A DNA stretch of 64,000 nt. Source: Brevibacillus_H sp041920465 (GTDB taxonomy: Bacteria > Bacillota > Bacilli > Brevibacillales > Brevibacillaceae). This document shows, in pieces, positions 17,946-27,314 of the stretch (positions are counted from its first letter, which is position 1; every line of letters begins with the position of its first letter). The notes beneath the pieces were generated by a model. It did not search any database. It had not been told where the DNA came from and was given only the letters and a program-made list of their open reading frames with translations. The stretch is from the NCBI GenBank assembly GCA_041920465.1, contig JBHGXW010000019.1, positions 1 to 64,000 on the forward strand, read 5' to 3'. Position numbers and translations under genes: made by a program.

Positions 17946-18830
17946 TTGCTACAGGCAGTTATCAGCGGACTGATCTTGGGAAGCATTTACGCCATTATTG
18001 CTCAAGGATACTACATTACCTATATTACGACCCGTACGATGAACTTTGGCCAAGGAGACTATTTGATGGTTGGGGCATTGATGGGATTAACCACATTGGG
18101 GGCCCTGACTACATCCGGAGTGAACACGTATCTGGCTGCGATTCTGACTATGCTGGTGATTTTTGGAATCATGAGCCTGTTAGGAATAAGTCTAGAGTTG
18201 GTTGCCATTCGCCCGCTCCAGCATTTTATGTCGATCGGCTGGATTCTAAGTACGGTTGCCGTCTCGATCATGCTGCGCAATCTTGCCATGTTGATTTGGG
18301 GAAGGAACGTCATTCCTTTCCCTTCCCCCTTTGGGAGTGAAGTATATCGCATTGGCAGTATTGGAATAACCAAGCATGAAATGTTTGTCGGGATCAGTGC
18401 GGTAATCATTATGATTTGTTTATTTCTGTTCCTTAACAAATCGCTTTTAGGAAAAGCGCTGGCAGCCGTCGCTTATAATCCGGACGCAGCCGCCTTAATG
18501 GGAATCAATCCGCGAAAAATGGCCATGTTGGCATTTGCCTTGTCATCTGCTCTTGCCGGGATCGGCGGAATATTGGTTGGCCCGATCACCAATACCGCTT
18601 TTTTCATGGGAGCAACGTTGGGGTTAAAAGCGTTTGCTGCGGCTATCATCGGTGGGCTGGAGAACCCGCTGGGCATTCTGCTTGGCGGACTGCTCCTAGG
18701 GATGATTGAGCAGGTGTTTTCGCTGTATAGCTCCGCTTACAAGGATGCAAGTGCATTCGCACTGATTTTGATCGTCCTCATCTTCATGCCACAAGGGCTT
18801 CTAGGCAAAAAAGTGAAGGAGAAGTTTTAG
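17946..18830 (+). CDS. LivH-like ABC permease
   Basis: 294 aa, TTG start with RBS GAGGGGAGGGG. About eight membrane helices with the LivH landmarks: LILGSIYAIIAQGYYITY, MNFGQGDYLMVGAL and the coupling loop AYNPDAAALMGINPRKM. Forms the channel with the LivM half of the next protein. Stop 18828-18830 is followed by the next ATG after 1 nt. Confidence 0.92.
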   Translation: MLQAVISGLILGSIYAIIAQGYYITYITTRTMNFGQGDYLMVGALMGLTTLGALTTSGVNTYLAAILTMLVIFGIMSLLGISLELVAIRPLQHFMSIGWILSTVAVSIMLRNLAMLIWGRNVIPFPSPFGSEVYRIGSIGITKHEMFVGISAVIIMICLFLFLNKSLLGKALAAVAYNPDAAALMGINPRKMAMLAFALSSALAGIGGILVGPITNTAFFMGATLGLKAFAAAIIGGLENPLGILLGGLLLGMIEQVFSLYSSAYKDASAFALILIVLIFMPQGLLGKKVKEKF

Positions 18831-18831
18831 T

Positions 18832-20610
18832 ATGAAGAAGTGGCTGATTTATCTCGCCATCGGGCTTGGTTTGTTCGCGTTTCCGTGGGTTTTCCCCAGT
18901 TCCTATTACGTTCATTTGGCGCAAGGGTTTTTATATACCTATATCGTCGTGGTCGGGTTGAATCTTTTGGTGGGCTTGTCTGGACAATTGTCATTGGGTC
19001 ACGCCGGATTTTTTGCCATTGGTGCCTATACGACGGCAATTTTAAACAATGCGGGTATCCCGTTTGCGCTTAGTTTATTGGCGGGCATGGCGGTCTGTGC
19101 GCTTGCCGGAACGATTGTGGCGATGTTGTCGCTCAGGGCAAAAGGGCCTTATCTGGCCATGGTAACCATCGCATTCGGGCTTTTGGTGGAAATCATCGCC
19201 AACCGTTGGGTAGACGTGACGGGAGGTCCAGCCGGACTCTATTTGCAAGAACCCAGTCTTTTCGGTATGACTCTTGGAACGGTGAACTACTACTGGTTTA
19301 TTGGGCTGATTACGCTGGTGATTACCATTTTTGTCGATCATTTGTTCACATCCCGCTACGGGCGTACATTTCGGGCGATGGGCAACAGTGAAGTAGCTGC
19401 CGCCACTGTCGGGGTAAATGTGCGAAACTGGAAGGTGCTTGCGTTCGGGTTGAGTGCGTGCATCGCCGGTATCGGAGGGGCTTTGTTCGCCTTTCAAAAT
19501 GCTTACTTTAACAGTGACTCGTTTACCTTTGACCGTTCGATCCTGTTTCTGGTCGGCGTGATCGTCGGTGGGGCAGGAACCAGGTTGGGGCCGATTGTCG
19601 GAACCTTTATCATTTTCCTCTTGCCGCAGTGGATTCAAAGCTTGTACGATTACCATTTGCTGATCTTTGGCGGTATCCTGCTGTTTAGCTTGATTGTTCT
19701 ACCGGATGGACTGGTTGGCGGTGTGGAGAGATTTATAGCAGGCAAACGAAAGAAGCAGGTTCCATCTAACATCCCTGAAAAACAAGATTCTGTTTCATCT
19801 ATTCAATGGGCAGCCAAGAACAGCGAAGCGAAGCTGAAGGTTGAAAATGTCGTCATGGAGTTTGACGGATTTCGCGCCGTTGATGAAGTCAGCTTTGAGC
19901 TGAACGAACCGCAAGTACGAGGGCTGATTGGCCCGAACGGATCAGGAAAAAGTACAACCGTTAACTTGTTGACAGGAGTTTATGTACCGACAAGCGGACG
20001 GATCGACTGGAATGGAAGAAACGTCACGTCCTTTGCTCCCCATCAGATGGCGGCAATCGGGATTACCCGGACATTTCAAAACCTCCAGTTGTTTACCGAG
20101 TTGACTGTTTTGCAGAATGTATTGGTTGGCTTTCATTTGCATTATCGCACAGGTTTTTTTGCCAATTTGTTGCATACGAGAGCTTTTTGGCAGGAAGAGA
20201 ACAGGTTTACACAGGAAGCTCTTCAACTATTAGACTTTGTTGGAATGTCCGGGAAGGCACATGAGACGGCAGCTAATCTCTCTTATGGCGAACAACGTTT
20301 GGTAGAAATCGCGCGAGCCATGGCTGTGCGTCCCAAACTCTTGATTCTTGACGAACCTGCTGCCGGAGCGAGCCATTATGAAGTGGAAAAAATCATGAAG
20401 GTCATCCGCAATCTGAAAGAAATCGGCATTTCCATCATTCTCGTCGAACACCACATGGAGATTGTGATGAATGTTTGCGACACGATTACGGTGCTTGATT
20501 TCGGCAAGAAAATTGCGGAAGGTGATCCTGCTTATATTCAATCACATCCACAGGTAATCGAGGCTTATTTGGGCGGCGAGGAGGTGACGAAGCTTGTTGT
20601 CGGTAAATAA
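18832..20610 (+). CDS. LivM-LivG fusion: ABC permease fused to ATPase
   Basis: 592 aa. Residues 1 to about 300 are a LivM permease (VVGLNLLVGLSGQLSLGHAG, GVNVRNWKVLAFGLSA); a 40-residue polar linker (about 303-335) leads into a LivG ATPase with Walker A GPNGSGKST, signature LSYGEQRLVEIARAMA and Walker B LLILDEPAAGA. After Walker B the usual LNPxE is ASHYE, a mild departure. The fusion has no stop or frameshift at the junction, so it is a true bifunctional chain. It overlaps the next ATPase gene by 17 nt. Confidence 0.92.
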   Translation: MKKWLIYLAIGLGLFAFPWVFPSSYYVHLAQGFLYTYIVVVGLNLLVGLSGQLSLGHAGFFAIGAYTTAILNNAGIPFALSLLAGMAVCALAGTIVAMLSLRAKGPYLAMVTIAFGLLVEIIANRWVDVTGGPAGLYLQEPSLFGMTLGTVNYYWFIGLITLVITIFVDHLFTSRYGRTFRAMGNSEVAAATVGVNVRNWKVLAFGLSACIAGIGGALFAFQNAYFNSDSFTFDRSILFLVGVIVGGAGTRLGPIVGTFIIFLLPQWIQSLYDYHLLIFGGILLFSLIVLPDGLVGGVERFIAGKRKKQVPSNIPEKQDSVSSIQWAAKNSEAKLKVENVVMEFDGFRAVDEVSFELNEPQVRGLIGPNGSGKSTTVNLLTGVYVPTSGRIDWNGRNVTSFAPHQMAAIGITRTFQNLQLFTELTVLQNVLVGFHLHYRTGFFANLLHTRAFWQEENRFTQEALQLLDFVGMSGKAHETAANLSYGEQRLVEIARAMAVRPKLLILDEPAAGASHYEVEKIMKVIRNLKEIGISIILVEHHMEIVMNVCDTITVLDFGKKIAEGDPAYIQSHPQVIEAYLGGEEVTKLVVGK

Positions 20611-21304
20611 TGTTCGTGTCAATTACGGGATGGCACAAGCGCTGCGCGGGGTAGATTTGGAAGTAAACCAGGGAGAAATTGTAGCTCTGATCGGCCGGAA
20701 TGGCGCAGGCAAAACGACCCTGCTGAAAGCGATCACCGGGCTGGTCAAACTAAAAGAGGGAGAAATCAAGCACAAGCAGCAAGCGATCCATCACTTGCCA
20801 GCCGATGAAATCATGCGCCGCGGGATTTGCCATGTGCCCCAAGGAAGGCAAGTGTTTGGCGATCAAACGGTGGAAGAAAACTTGATCCTGGGTGCCTATA
20901 CCAAGATCAAGAAACAGCCAAAACAGGTGAAGGAGCGGATGGAGCGGGAGTACGAACGTTTTCCCCGGCTGAAAGAACGCCGCAATCAGCAGGCCGGCAC
21001 TTTGTCAGGCGGGGAGCAGCAAATGTTGGCTTTGTCACGGGCGTTAATGTCTGATCCGGAACTGCTGGTACTCGATGAACCCTCCATGGGACTCTCCCCT
21101 TTGTTCGTCAAACTGATCTTGGACACGGTCATCCAGCTTCGCGAGGAAGGGAAAACAATTCTCCTCGTTGAACAGATGGCAACAGCCGCTTTATCGATTT
21201 CGGATCGAGCCTATGTGCTGTCGTCAGGCAAGGTAGAAATGTCCGGTCCATCCAAAGAGTTATTAACGGACGAAAAAGTCGTACAGACTTACTTGGGAGC
21301 ATAA
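20594..21304 (+). CDS. LivF-like ABC ATPase
   Basis: 236 aa, TTG start (20594 or 20597) behind AGGAGGTGA inside the end of the fusion gene. Walker A GRNGAGKTT, signature LSGGEQQMLALSRALM, Walker B LLVLDEPSMGLSP: the LivF type. It gives the second nucleotide-binding domain, pairing with the LivG half of the fusion. Last gene before a terminator. Confidence 0.93.
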   Translation: MLSVNNVRVNYGMAQALRGVDLEVNQGEIVALIGRNGAGKTTLLKAITGLVKLKEGEIKHKQQAIHHLPADEIMRRGICHVPQGRQVFGDQTVEENLILGAYTKIKKQPKQVKERMEREYERFPRLKERRNQQAGTLSGGEQQMLALSRALMSDPELLVLDEPSMGLSPLFVKLILDTVIQLREEGKTILLVEQMATAALSISDRAYVLSSGKVEMSGPSKELLTDEKVVQTYLGA

Positions 21305-21342
21305 ATGTTTTCACAAGTACCGCTTAATCACAAGAACCAAAG

Positions 21343-21376
21343 CAAGACGAGAACACCGCTTTCTCGTCTTGTTTTC
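21343..21376 (+). terminator. Intrinsic terminator of the SDR/importer operon
   Basis: CAAGACGAGAA-caccgct-TTCTCGTCTTG followed by TTTTCG. Confidence 0.85.
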
Positions 21377-21547
21377 GTATCTAAAGCATTTCCATCAGAA
21401 ACGTTTTACAGTTGGCATACCAATGGCCGGGTAGGTTTTGAAGTGAAAATTGGTTACAATAGATAAAGAATGGCAACTGTAACGAAGACGATCTCTTATG
21501 CAAATAGGTTTTTCAATACCAAGCTTCTATTGAGGGGGACTGATTGG

Positions 21548-22849
21548 ATGAATGTACCGGTAAAAGCTGAGATTCAATTCGAAACAACCACCATCAATCA
21601 GATGAATGTTCATATTTTGCCAACCAAGAAATTTAAGACCACCTCCATCGTTTGCATGGTCGAACAAGAACTATCCGAAGAATATGTAACCAAAACGGCA
21701 CTGCTTTCGCTGGTGTTAAAGCGTGCCACAAGCCGGTTTCCTGATACCAGGCAGCTTCGGGAGCACCTGGATTTTTTGTACGGGGCGATTTTCGACGTGG
21801 ATGTCGTGAAAAAGGGAGAACGGCAAATCCTGCATATCTACATGGAAGTCCCGAACGAAAAGTATCTGAGTCAAGCAGGTTCTTTGCTGGAACAAGCGGT
21901 GCAATTTGTGGGTGACGTGCTGCTTCGTCCTTATCTGGAAAATGGCATATTTGCCGAGAAGTACGTTCAGCCGGAAAAGGAATCACTTCGAAAACGGATT
22001 GAAAGCTTGATTGACGATAAAATGAAATACGCCAACCAACGGGTCACGGAAGAAATGTGCAAAGGGGAACCGTTTGGACTGTTGGTGAATGGGCGTGTTG
22101 AAGATCTGTCGTCTATTACGGCTCAAGATTTATATGCGTATTATCAAGAGCTGATTAGCCGTAACCCGATCGAGATTTTTGTGGTTGGCGATGTGGACTC
22201 TTCCGCTGTTCAAGGCTATATCCGGACACATCTCAATATCAATCGGACTCAAGTTAAGATGCTGCCGGAAGTGGTGCAGCCTGAATCTGTTCCCTCTGTC
22301 CGGGAAGTGGAAGACCGTTTGGATGTCACACAGGCCAAACTGAACATTGGGTGCCGGACATTCATCACCTACAAGGATGAAGATTACCCGGCTCTGCTTG
22401 TCTATAATGGTGTTCTGGGAGGATTCCCGCATTCCAAGCTGTTCGTCAATGTGCGGGAAAAAGCAAGCCTTGCCTATTATGCCGTTTCCCGCTTGGAAAG
22501 CACCAAGGGAGTTCTGATGATGATGTCCGGGATTGATGTGAATAATTATCAGAAGGCGGTTTCGATTATCAAGGAGCAGCTTGACATGATCAAGAACGGC
22601 CAGATTACCGAAGAAGAGATGAGTCAAACCAAAGCGACGTTACATAATCAGTTTAAAGAAATTCTGGACAGTGCAAAGATGATGATTGATTTTACTTACA
22701 ACGGCATTATCAACCAGCGTAAACGTTCTTTAGAGGAGTTGCTTCAGGCGATTTCCGCAACAACGGTGGAGGATGTTCAAAAAGTAGCGGAAAAAATCAG
22801 GATGGATACGATTTATCTTTTGCGTGACAACAAAGGGGGAGCTTCCTAA
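21548..22849 (+). CDS. ymfF: M16-family peptidase-like protein YmfF
   Basis: 433 aa from ATG 21548 (RBS GAGGGGG, 11 nt); ATG 21470 would add 26 residues of unlike sequence. Insulinase-like (M16) fold, but with no HxxEH zinc motif in the expected place, as in B. subtilis YmfF. The partner YmfH next door keeps the motif, so the pair may act as a heterodimer like other M16 pairs (AlbE/AlbF, mitochondrial processing peptidase). Overlaps ymfH by one base (TAATG). Confidence 0.88.
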   Translation: MNVPVKAEIQFETTTINQMNVHILPTKKFKTTSIVCMVEQELSEEYVTKTALLSLVLKRATSRFPDTRQLREHLDFLYGAIFDVDVVKKGERQILHIYMEVPNEKYLSQAGSLLEQAVQFVGDVLLRPYLENGIFAEKYVQPEKESLRKRIESLIDDKMKYANQRVTEEMCKGEPFGLLVNGRVEDLSSITAQDLYAYYQELISRNPIEIFVVGDVDSSAVQGYIRTHLNINRTQVKMLPEVVQPESVPSVREVEDRLDVTQAKLNIGCRTFITYKDEDYPALLVYNGVLGGFPHSKLFVNVREKASLAYYAVSRLESTKGVLMMMSGIDVNNYQKAVSIIKEQLDMIKNGQITEEEMSQTKATLHNQFKEILDSAKMMIDFTYNGIINQRKRSLEELLQAISATTVEDVQKVAEKIRMDTIYLLRDNKGGAS

Positions 22850-24144
22850 TGCAAATCACCACCTTCCAGCAGGTGAACGAAACACTTTATCAGGAAACAC
22901 TGCCGAATGGCTTGCAAGTTTATCTGTTGCCCAAACAAGGATTCAGCAAAACCTATGCCGTTTTCACGACCCGTTACGGCTCCATTGACAGCCATTTTCG
23001 CTTATCCAGCGGAGAAGAGATAGAGGTGCCGGACGGAATTGCCCATTTTTTGGAACACAAAATGTTTGAAAAGAAAGACCGCGATGTGTTCAAAGAGTTT
23101 TCGCGCAATGGAGCCTCTTACAATGCGTTTACCAGTTTCAACCGGACTGCTTATTTATTTTCCAGCACGGACAAAGTAGAAGAGAACCTGACGATCCTCC
23201 TCGATTTTGTTCAGGAACCTTATTTTTCAGACCAAAGTGTGGAGAAAGAGAAGGGAATTATTGGCCAGGAAATCCAGATGTATGATGATAATCCGGATTG
23301 GAATGTTTACATGAATCTCTTAAAGGCGATGTACCAGAAGCATCCGATTCGAGTCGAAATCACCGGTACGATTGATTCAATCGCCAAAATTAAGCCAAAA
23401 ACATTGTATGATTGCTATGAGACGTTTTATCATCCAAGCAATATGATGCTGTTTGTTGTCGGGTCATTTGAGCCGGAGGGAATTATGCAGTTGATCCGCA
23501 GCAATCAAGCCAAGAAACAGTTTACTCCTGCCCCCCGCATCCAGCGAATTTTTCCGGAAGAACCAGTCCAATTGGCTGATCCGCGAGTAGAAGTTCAACT
23601 TGCCGTGGGGCTGCCGAAGTGTCTGATCGGCATCAAGGAAACCCGCAACGGATTAACCGGAGAGGAACTCTTGAAACGCGAAATGACCACCAAATTGGTT
23701 CTGGATATTCTGTTTGGCAACAGCTCCGAGCTATTTCAAAAGATGTATGACAACGGACTTGTGACCGAGACATTCGACTTTGATTACAGCAACGAGACGG
23801 ATTACGGATACTCGATTATTGGCGGTGATACACCTGACCCCGATAAACTGGTAGAGACAATCAAAAAGGAAATAAAGCGGTTCTTGGAGACTGGCATCAA
23901 TCCAGACGATTTTGAACGAAGCAAAAGGAAAAAAATCGGGTTGTTTCTTCGATCGCTCAATTCCGTTGAATTTATTGCCAATCAATTTACCAGCTACAAA
24001 TTTAACGGAATCGACTTGTTCTCCGTCGTACCGGTGCTGGAAAAAATCACACTGGATGATGTAAATCAGCGGATGAAAGAACACTTCCGGTTTGATCAGA
24101 TGGCCGTATCCATTGTGCGGTCTGCCTCTTCGCGGAGTTCGTGA
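22849..24144 (+). CDS. ymfH: M16-family zinc peptidase YmfH
   Basis: 431 aa. Inverted zinc motif HFLEH (in IAHFLEHKMFEKKD) with the downstream glutamate region (EKGIIGQEIQMYDD) marks an active M16 metallopeptidase. Partner of YmfF. Substrate unknown. Gene order ymfF-ymfH-ymfI matches B. subtilis. Confidence 0.9.
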   Translation: MQITTFQQVNETLYQETLPNGLQVYLLPKQGFSKTYAVFTTRYGSIDSHFRLSSGEEIEVPDGIAHFLEHKMFEKKDRDVFKEFSRNGASYNAFTSFNRTAYLFSSTDKVEENLTILLDFVQEPYFSDQSVEKEKGIIGQEIQMYDDNPDWNVYMNLLKAMYQKHPIRVEITGTIDSIAKIKPKTLYDCYETFYHPSNMMLFVVGSFEPEGIMQLIRSNQAKKQFTPAPRIQRIFPEEPVQLADPRVEVQLAVGLPKCLIGIKETRNGLTGEELLKREMTTKLVLDILFGNSSELFQKMYDNGLVTETFDFDYSNETDYGYSIIGGDTPDPDKLVETIKKEIKRFLETGINPDDFERSKRKKIGLFLRSLNSVEFIANQFTSYKFNGIDLFSVVPVLEKITLDDVNQRMKEHFRFDQMAVSIVRSASSRSS

Positions 24145-24162
24145 AAATAGGAGCGTCAAAAC

Positions 24163-24894
24163 ATGAAATATATACCATGGGCTTTGATTACGGGGGCGTC
24201 AGGAGAAATCGGGCGGGCTATAGCCATGGAGCTTGCCGCCCGGGGTGTCCCCTTATATTTGCATTGTTTTCAATCGCCATACAAGTTGGAACCGGTCATC
24301 GCCTTTTGTCAGGAGCGAGGAGTTCCGGCAGTAATTCTGCAAGCCGATTTGCGTGATCCGCTTGCCATTTCCGGATTATTTGAACAAATGGCAATTAAAC
24401 CTCTGCTATTGGTTAACAACGCCTCGATTGACCACGTGGGATTAATTCAAGAAGTGACACCGGCGATTTACGATGAACTTTTGGCTACCAATGTCCGGTC
24501 TGCTTTCTTTGTGACTCAGGCTGCGCTGCCCTGGATGATTCAGCAACAGTATGGACGGATCGTCAATGTCTCGTCGATTTGGGGACTTACCGGCGGTGCT
24601 TGCGAAGTGCTTTATTCGCTTACCAAAGGTGCTGTTATCAGTTTTACCAAAGCGCTGGCGAAAGAAGTGGCGCGAAGCAAGATTACGGTGAACGCAGTTG
24701 CTCCCGGAGCGGTTGAAGGCGGAATGATGGAGCGGTTTTCACTTCAAGAAATCGAGGAGATTGCCGAAGAGATTCCGGTTGGCCGCTTAGGGAAACCGCA
24801 AGAGGTTGCTTCTCTTGTCTCTTATCTTTTATCCAGAGAAGCAGGGTATCTCACCGGACAGGTAATTAGCCCAAACGGTGGATGGTATACATAA
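24163..24894 (+). CDS. ymfI: SDR oxidoreductase YmfI
   Basis: 243 aa. SDR with TGASGEIGRAIA, LVNNASIDH, catalytic VSSIWG and Y in YSLTKGA, and C-terminal LTGQVISPNGGWYT. The family is FabG-like; the exact substrate of YmfI is not known. Follows ymfH by 18 nt and is followed by tandem repeats rather than the usual tight join to ymfJ. Confidence 0.88.
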   Translation: MKYIPWALITGASGEIGRAIAMELAARGVPLYLHCFQSPYKLEPVIAFCQERGVPAVILQADLRDPLAISGLFEQMAIKPLLLVNNASIDHVGLIQEVTPAIYDELLATNVRSAFFVTQAALPWMIQQQYGRIVNVSSIWGLTGGACEVLYSLTKGAVISFTKALAKEVARSKITVNAVAPGAVEGGMMERFSLQEIEEIAEEIPVGRLGKPQEVASLVSYLLSREAGYLTGQVISPNGGWYT

Positions 24895-24898
24895 GACT

Positions 24899-25005
24899 AC
24901 CCACCCGACTAAAGCTATCGCTGCGTCGGGCGGGGCCCCAGAAAACCCACCCGACTAAAGCTATCGCTGCGTCGGGCGGGGCCCCAAAAAACCCGCCCGA
25001 TTTAG
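24899..25005 (+). repeat. 46-bp tandem repeat, two copies plus a partial third
   Basis: Copies at 24899-24944 and 24945-24990 differ at one position (CCCCAGAAA against CCCCAAAAA); a third, diverged start (ACCCGCCCGA) follows at 24991. Each copy is a hairpin: CCCGAC, 15-nt loop (taaagctatcgctgc), GTCGGG, extending to CCCACCCGAC/GTCGGGCGGG with one mismatch, followed by GGGCCCC. It starts 4 nt after the ymfI stop. It might serve as a terminator-like or mRNA-stabilising block, though there is no T-run. Confidence 0.85.
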
Positions 25006-25099
25006 AATATGCGGATGAATATTTTCAAGGGCTGCATGGAACTCTAACCATATACGGGCAGATAATGTCCGATTGTATTTTCTTGAGGAGGGAATTCTC

Positions 25100-25354
25100 A
25101 TGTCAGTTCTTGACAATTTTCAGGATTGGAAGCATTTTCTGGGTGAGCGAGTAAATCAAGCTATGTCTGCAGGAATGGAAAGCGATACGATCAAAAACGT
25201 GGCATACCAAATCGGCGGTTATCTCTCTGAACAGGTCGATCCCAAAAATGATCAAGAACGCTTGTTAAAACAGCTCTGGGATGCTGGCGACGAACAGCAA
25301 AGACAAGCTCTTGCTTCCATGATGGTAAAATTGGTAAAAGATGAAGTGAAATAA
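25100..25354 (+). CDS. ymfJ: DUF3243 protein YmfJ
   Basis: 84 aa from ATG 25100 (RBS GAGGAGGG). Small helical DUF3243 protein (FQDWKHFLGERVNQAMSAG, KNVAYQIGGYL, LASMMVKLVKD). Function unknown. A terminator follows, so it is expressed apart from ymfK. Confidence 0.88.
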   Translation: MSVLDNFQDWKHFLGERVNQAMSAGMESDTIKNVAYQIGGYLSEQVDPKNDQERLLKQLWDAGDEQQRQALASMMVKLVKDEVK

Positions 25355-25358
25355 GAAG

Positions 25359-25391
25359 AATCCCCCACTTTTCGGGGGATTTTTCTTTTTT
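25359..25391 (+). terminator. Intrinsic terminator after ymfJ
   Basis: AATCCCCC-actttt-CGGGGGATT followed by TTTCTTTTTT. Confidence 0.9.
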
Positions 25392-25463
25392 GGACTATGT
25401 CGAAATGCCGCGAAAATGGTATACTTAGATGGATAAAGAACTTTACGGAAACGGGAGATTTCT

Positions 25464-26249
25464 ATGGACGTAAAAGAAAAAAAAGAATGGTACATGGAAT
25501 ATGAATTAGTAAAAAACCGGCCTGGTCTCCTTGGAGATATCGCATCCATATTGGGGATGCTAAACATTAACATTGTAACAATCAACGGCGTGCAAAATGG
25601 CAGACGCGGCCTGCTGCTTCTGGCAGACGATGACGAGAAGATTGTGGTGCTCCGCAATATTTTGCAAAAAGTGGACAACATAACCATAACAAGGTTACGT
25701 CCGCCAACCATGCTGGATCGACTTGCTATCCGCCATGGCCGCTATATTGAACGGGACAGCGAAGATAAGAAAACATTTCGCTTTATTCGTGATGAATTGG
25801 GGATCTTGGTCGATTTTATGGCAGAGATCTTCAAAAAGGAAGGCAACCAGCTTGTGGGCATTCGCGGGATGCCTCGGGTGGGCAAGACGGAATCAATGAT
25901 TGCGGCAAGCGTATCCGCCAACAAACGATGGACCTTTATTTCATCTACTTTATTGCGTCAAACTGTCAGAAGCTCGCTTTCTGTTGATGAATTGTCCTCC
26001 GATCATGTATATTTAATTGATGGGATCGTGTCAACAATGCGCTCGACAGAAAGGCACCACAGCTTGCTTCGGGAGATCATGAATTTTCCTGCGACCAAAG
26101 TAATTGAACATCCCGATATTTTTGTGCGTGAATCAGAGTACGAGATGTCTCATTTCCATTATATTATTGAACTTCGTCATCACCCTGACGAGGAGATTAC
26201 GTATGAATTGATCAACAACCGCGGATTTAACGAATTTGACGTGACGTAA
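25464..26249 (+). CDS. ymfK: DUF3388 protein YmfK with ACT domain and P-loop
   Basis: 261 aa. N-terminal ACT-like domain (ELVKNRPGLLGDIASILGML..NIVTINGV), then a DUF3388 domain with a Walker A-like loop GMPRVGKTES and an Asp-rich strand (VYLIDGIV). ACT domains usually bind amino acids, so this could be a ligand-controlled NTPase; no function is established. Followed by the rodZ-like gene after 13 nt, as in B. subtilis ymfK-ymfM. Confidence 0.85.
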   Translation: MDVKEKKEWYMEYELVKNRPGLLGDIASILGMLNINIVTINGVQNGRRGLLLLADDDEKIVVLRNILQKVDNITITRLRPPTMLDRLAIRHGRYIERDSEDKKTFRFIRDELGILVDFMAEIFKKEGNQLVGIRGMPRVGKTESMIAASVSANKRWTFISSTLLRQTVRSSLSVDELSSDHVYLIDGIVSTMRSTERHHSLLREIMNFPATKVIEHPDIFVRESEYEMSHFHYIIELRHHPDEEITYELINNRGFNEFDVT

Positions 26250-26262
26250 GGAGGGTACATAC

Positions 26263-27159
26263 GTGTCTGAGCTTGGTCAAGTGCTGCAAAGAGCCCGGGA
26301 AGAGAAGGGAATTTCTCTTGATGATGTCCAAAGAGTCACGAAAATTCAGCGGCGATATTTGGAGGCAATTGAAAGAGGCCACTATCATCTCCTGCCGGGT
26401 CACTTCTATGCACGAGCTTTTATCAAAAGTTATGCGGAAGCAGTTGGGCTTGATCCAAACCATATACTTTCCCATTTTCAATCAGATTTGCCTTCACAAC
26501 CGCCCCAAGAACAGATGGAGCGTTTGAGACGTAGACGAGTAGCCCAGGCAAAGGAACCACTGCAAGCGGGACGTTGGGTGACGAAAACCTTGTTTATCTT
26601 GTTTGTGGTACTGGTCATCGGGATGATCTATACAGCGATTCTCAACCGAAACGGACTTGATACCAGTCCGATTCCTGGAAACAACGTGATAACTCCGCCG
26701 GAAGTAAACAATTCTACGGCGACAACACCTAACGCAGAGCTGGCGCCTCCGACTGCTCAGAATCCAACGGGTTCAACAGGCAACACACCATCTGTCAGCC
26801 CGCCTTCCGCACCAATCGCGCAAACTGAGGCTGGTACATCTCAGCTCACATTTGAATCTCAGCAAGGAAAAGTGTATCGGTACTCCTTGAAGGGTGCCGA
26901 CAAAATCACGATCAAAGTGAAGGCAGTGAACGATAAGTGCTGGTTTGAGGTAAGAGAATCCAGACAGTCCAAGTCATTGGATCAGGGCATGCTGAAAAAA
27001 GGGGACGAGAAAACCGTTGAGGCGCCGAAATCCGCTTATGTTGTGGTAGGAAGTCCGACGGCTGTGGAGATCTCCGTCAACAATACCCCGATCAAGACGG
27101 CTGATTTGAAGTTTTTCCCTTCTATTCTGGATATAAAAATCGCTTCCACGCAACCTTAA
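26263..27159 (+). CDS. ymfM: RodZ-like HTH/TM protein (YmfM)
   Basis: 298 aa, GTG start with RBS AAGGAGGG. N-terminal HTH of the RodZ type (LGQVLQRAREEKGISLDDV, RYLEAIE, LPGHFYARAFIKSYA), a basic stretch (RLRRRRVAQAK), one membrane helix (about 107-127), a Pro/Thr/Asn-rich periplasmic linker and a C-terminal DUF4115 domain. RodZ anchors MreB filaments and supports rod shape. Terminator follows. Confidence 0.9.
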   Translation: MSELGQVLQRAREEKGISLDDVQRVTKIQRRYLEAIERGHYHLLPGHFYARAFIKSYAEAVGLDPNHILSHFQSDLPSQPPQEQMERLRRRRVAQAKEPLQAGRWVTKTLFILFVVLVIGMIYTAILNRNGLDTSPIPGNNVITPPEVNNSTATTPNAELAPPTAQNPTGSTGNTPSVSPPSAPIAQTEAGTSQLTFESQQGKVYRYSLKGADKITIKVKAVNDKCWFEVRESRQSKSLDQGMLKKGDEKTVEAPKSAYVVVGSPTAVEISVNNTPIKTADLKFFPSILDIKIASTQP

Positions 27160-27185
27160 GGCAAGTAGCATACTTGCCTTTTTTT
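27159..27185 (+). terminator. Intrinsic terminator after ymfM
   Basis: AAGGCAAGTA-gca-TACTTGCCTT followed by a run of T. Confidence 0.9.
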
Positions 27186-27314
27186 GTTGGAAACCCGCGC
27201 GACAGTAGCGTAAGCTTACGTCAGGTGGTTTTCTTACGTTCTTGATTCCCCCTAGACCGTATATTATACTTGATAGGTGAAATCTGGGCAGGTTTAGACA
27301 TTGGAGGAAAAGAA

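Noticed and set aside
24899..24990. Repeats as a CRISPR array
   Set aside because: Units are directly adjacent without spacers and only two copies; no cas genes.
24882..25154. 90-aa frame across the tandem repeats
   Set aside because: Coding potential comes only from GC-rich repeats; overlaps ymfI end and ymfJ start.
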